Notes under the pieces: model-generated
What the model saw: the letters and a program-made list of their open reading frames with translations, nothing else
What the model was told of the DNA's origin: nothing
The model's database searches: none
Program-made: the position numbers and the translations under genes
In this document: positions 63,945 through 64,000 of the stretch, in pieces
Position numbering within the stretch: the first letter of the stretch is position 1
Layout of the letters: each line of letters starts with the position of its first letter
NCBI GenBank assembly: GCA_017656295.1
Contig: JACDOC010000004.1
Coordinates: 62,001-126,000, forward strand
Direction of reading: 5' to 3'
Length of the DNA: 64,000 bases
From: Bacillus sp. (in: firmicutes)
Lineage (GTDB): Bacteria > Bacillota > Bacilli > Bacillales > JACDOC01

Positions 63945-64000
63945 TGAAGCCACCCCTTCATAAGTTCTCCTATCATCTATTCTCTATAATAACGATTCAT

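Overview
The window comes from a low-GC, endospore-forming member of the Bacillaceae. The sequence supports this through a SirA/YneF/YneA/LexA locus laid out as in Bacillus subtilis, an SspH-type spore protein, a spore transglutaminase (Tgl), two YjcZ-type sporulation peptides, a Spo0E-like phosphatase and a GlnR-GlnA pair. A CblT/CblS alpha-ribazole route, known from Geobacillus and Listeria, is also present. I cannot fix the genus.

Layout. 1-6060: a cobalamin-salvage operon on the minus strand (cobU, cobQ, cobS, cobC-like, a second CobU-like gene, ATP:corrinoid adenosyltransferase, cblT, cblS), preceded by a promoter, a cobalamin riboswitch and a terminator. 6300-8200: an MFS exporter and an Hsp20-like protein. 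8330-8670: a type I toxin-antitoxin locus that automated calling would miss (27-residue membrane toxin, convergent antisense RNA). 8728-18900: a helicase, an acyltransferase, a DUF421 protein, a BCCT transporter, a second methionine aminopeptidase, sspH, a broken ykuV and small genes. 18926-23300: sbcDC with a LexA box. 23390-31700: plsC, a set of small spore/membrane proteins, tgl, and a cstA / CC-tail protein / ArsA-ATPase operon. 32158-37116: yneK, yneJ, yneI, ccdA, ynzD and a second RsgA GTPase with a short leader ORF and an SD-sequestering hairpin. 37200-41300: a His-rich protein and a heterodimeric ABC exporter. 41430-47050: a decayed island (ISL3 fragment, frameshifted IS3 element, orphan small genes, XRE regulator, integrase stump). 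47175-52841: yneF, sirA, tkt, ynzC, yneB, yneA and divergent lexA with three LexA boxes. 53248-57336: a GNAT protein, a DUF2935 protein, a striking array phased at about 20.6 bp, a broken HD phosphohydrolase and a patatin-like lipase. 57753-62210: glnA, glnR, ynbB, hflX. 62404-end: a TRIC-family channel, a GNAT protein and a truncated second copy of the DUF2935 gene.

Compared with the B. subtilis order yneF-ynzD-ccdA, about 11 kb (rsgA paralogue, ABC pair, island) separates yneF from ynzD here. Eight copies of a roughly 180-bp dispersed intergenic repeat with imperfect terminal inverted repeats lie across the window, several directly behind stop codons. Several genes (ykuV, HD hydrolase, IS3 orfB, DUF2935 copy) carry single-base frameshifts while their neighbours are intact, which points to gene decay, although assembly error should be excluded.

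All calls come from reading the sequence and from memory of families; no database search was possible.
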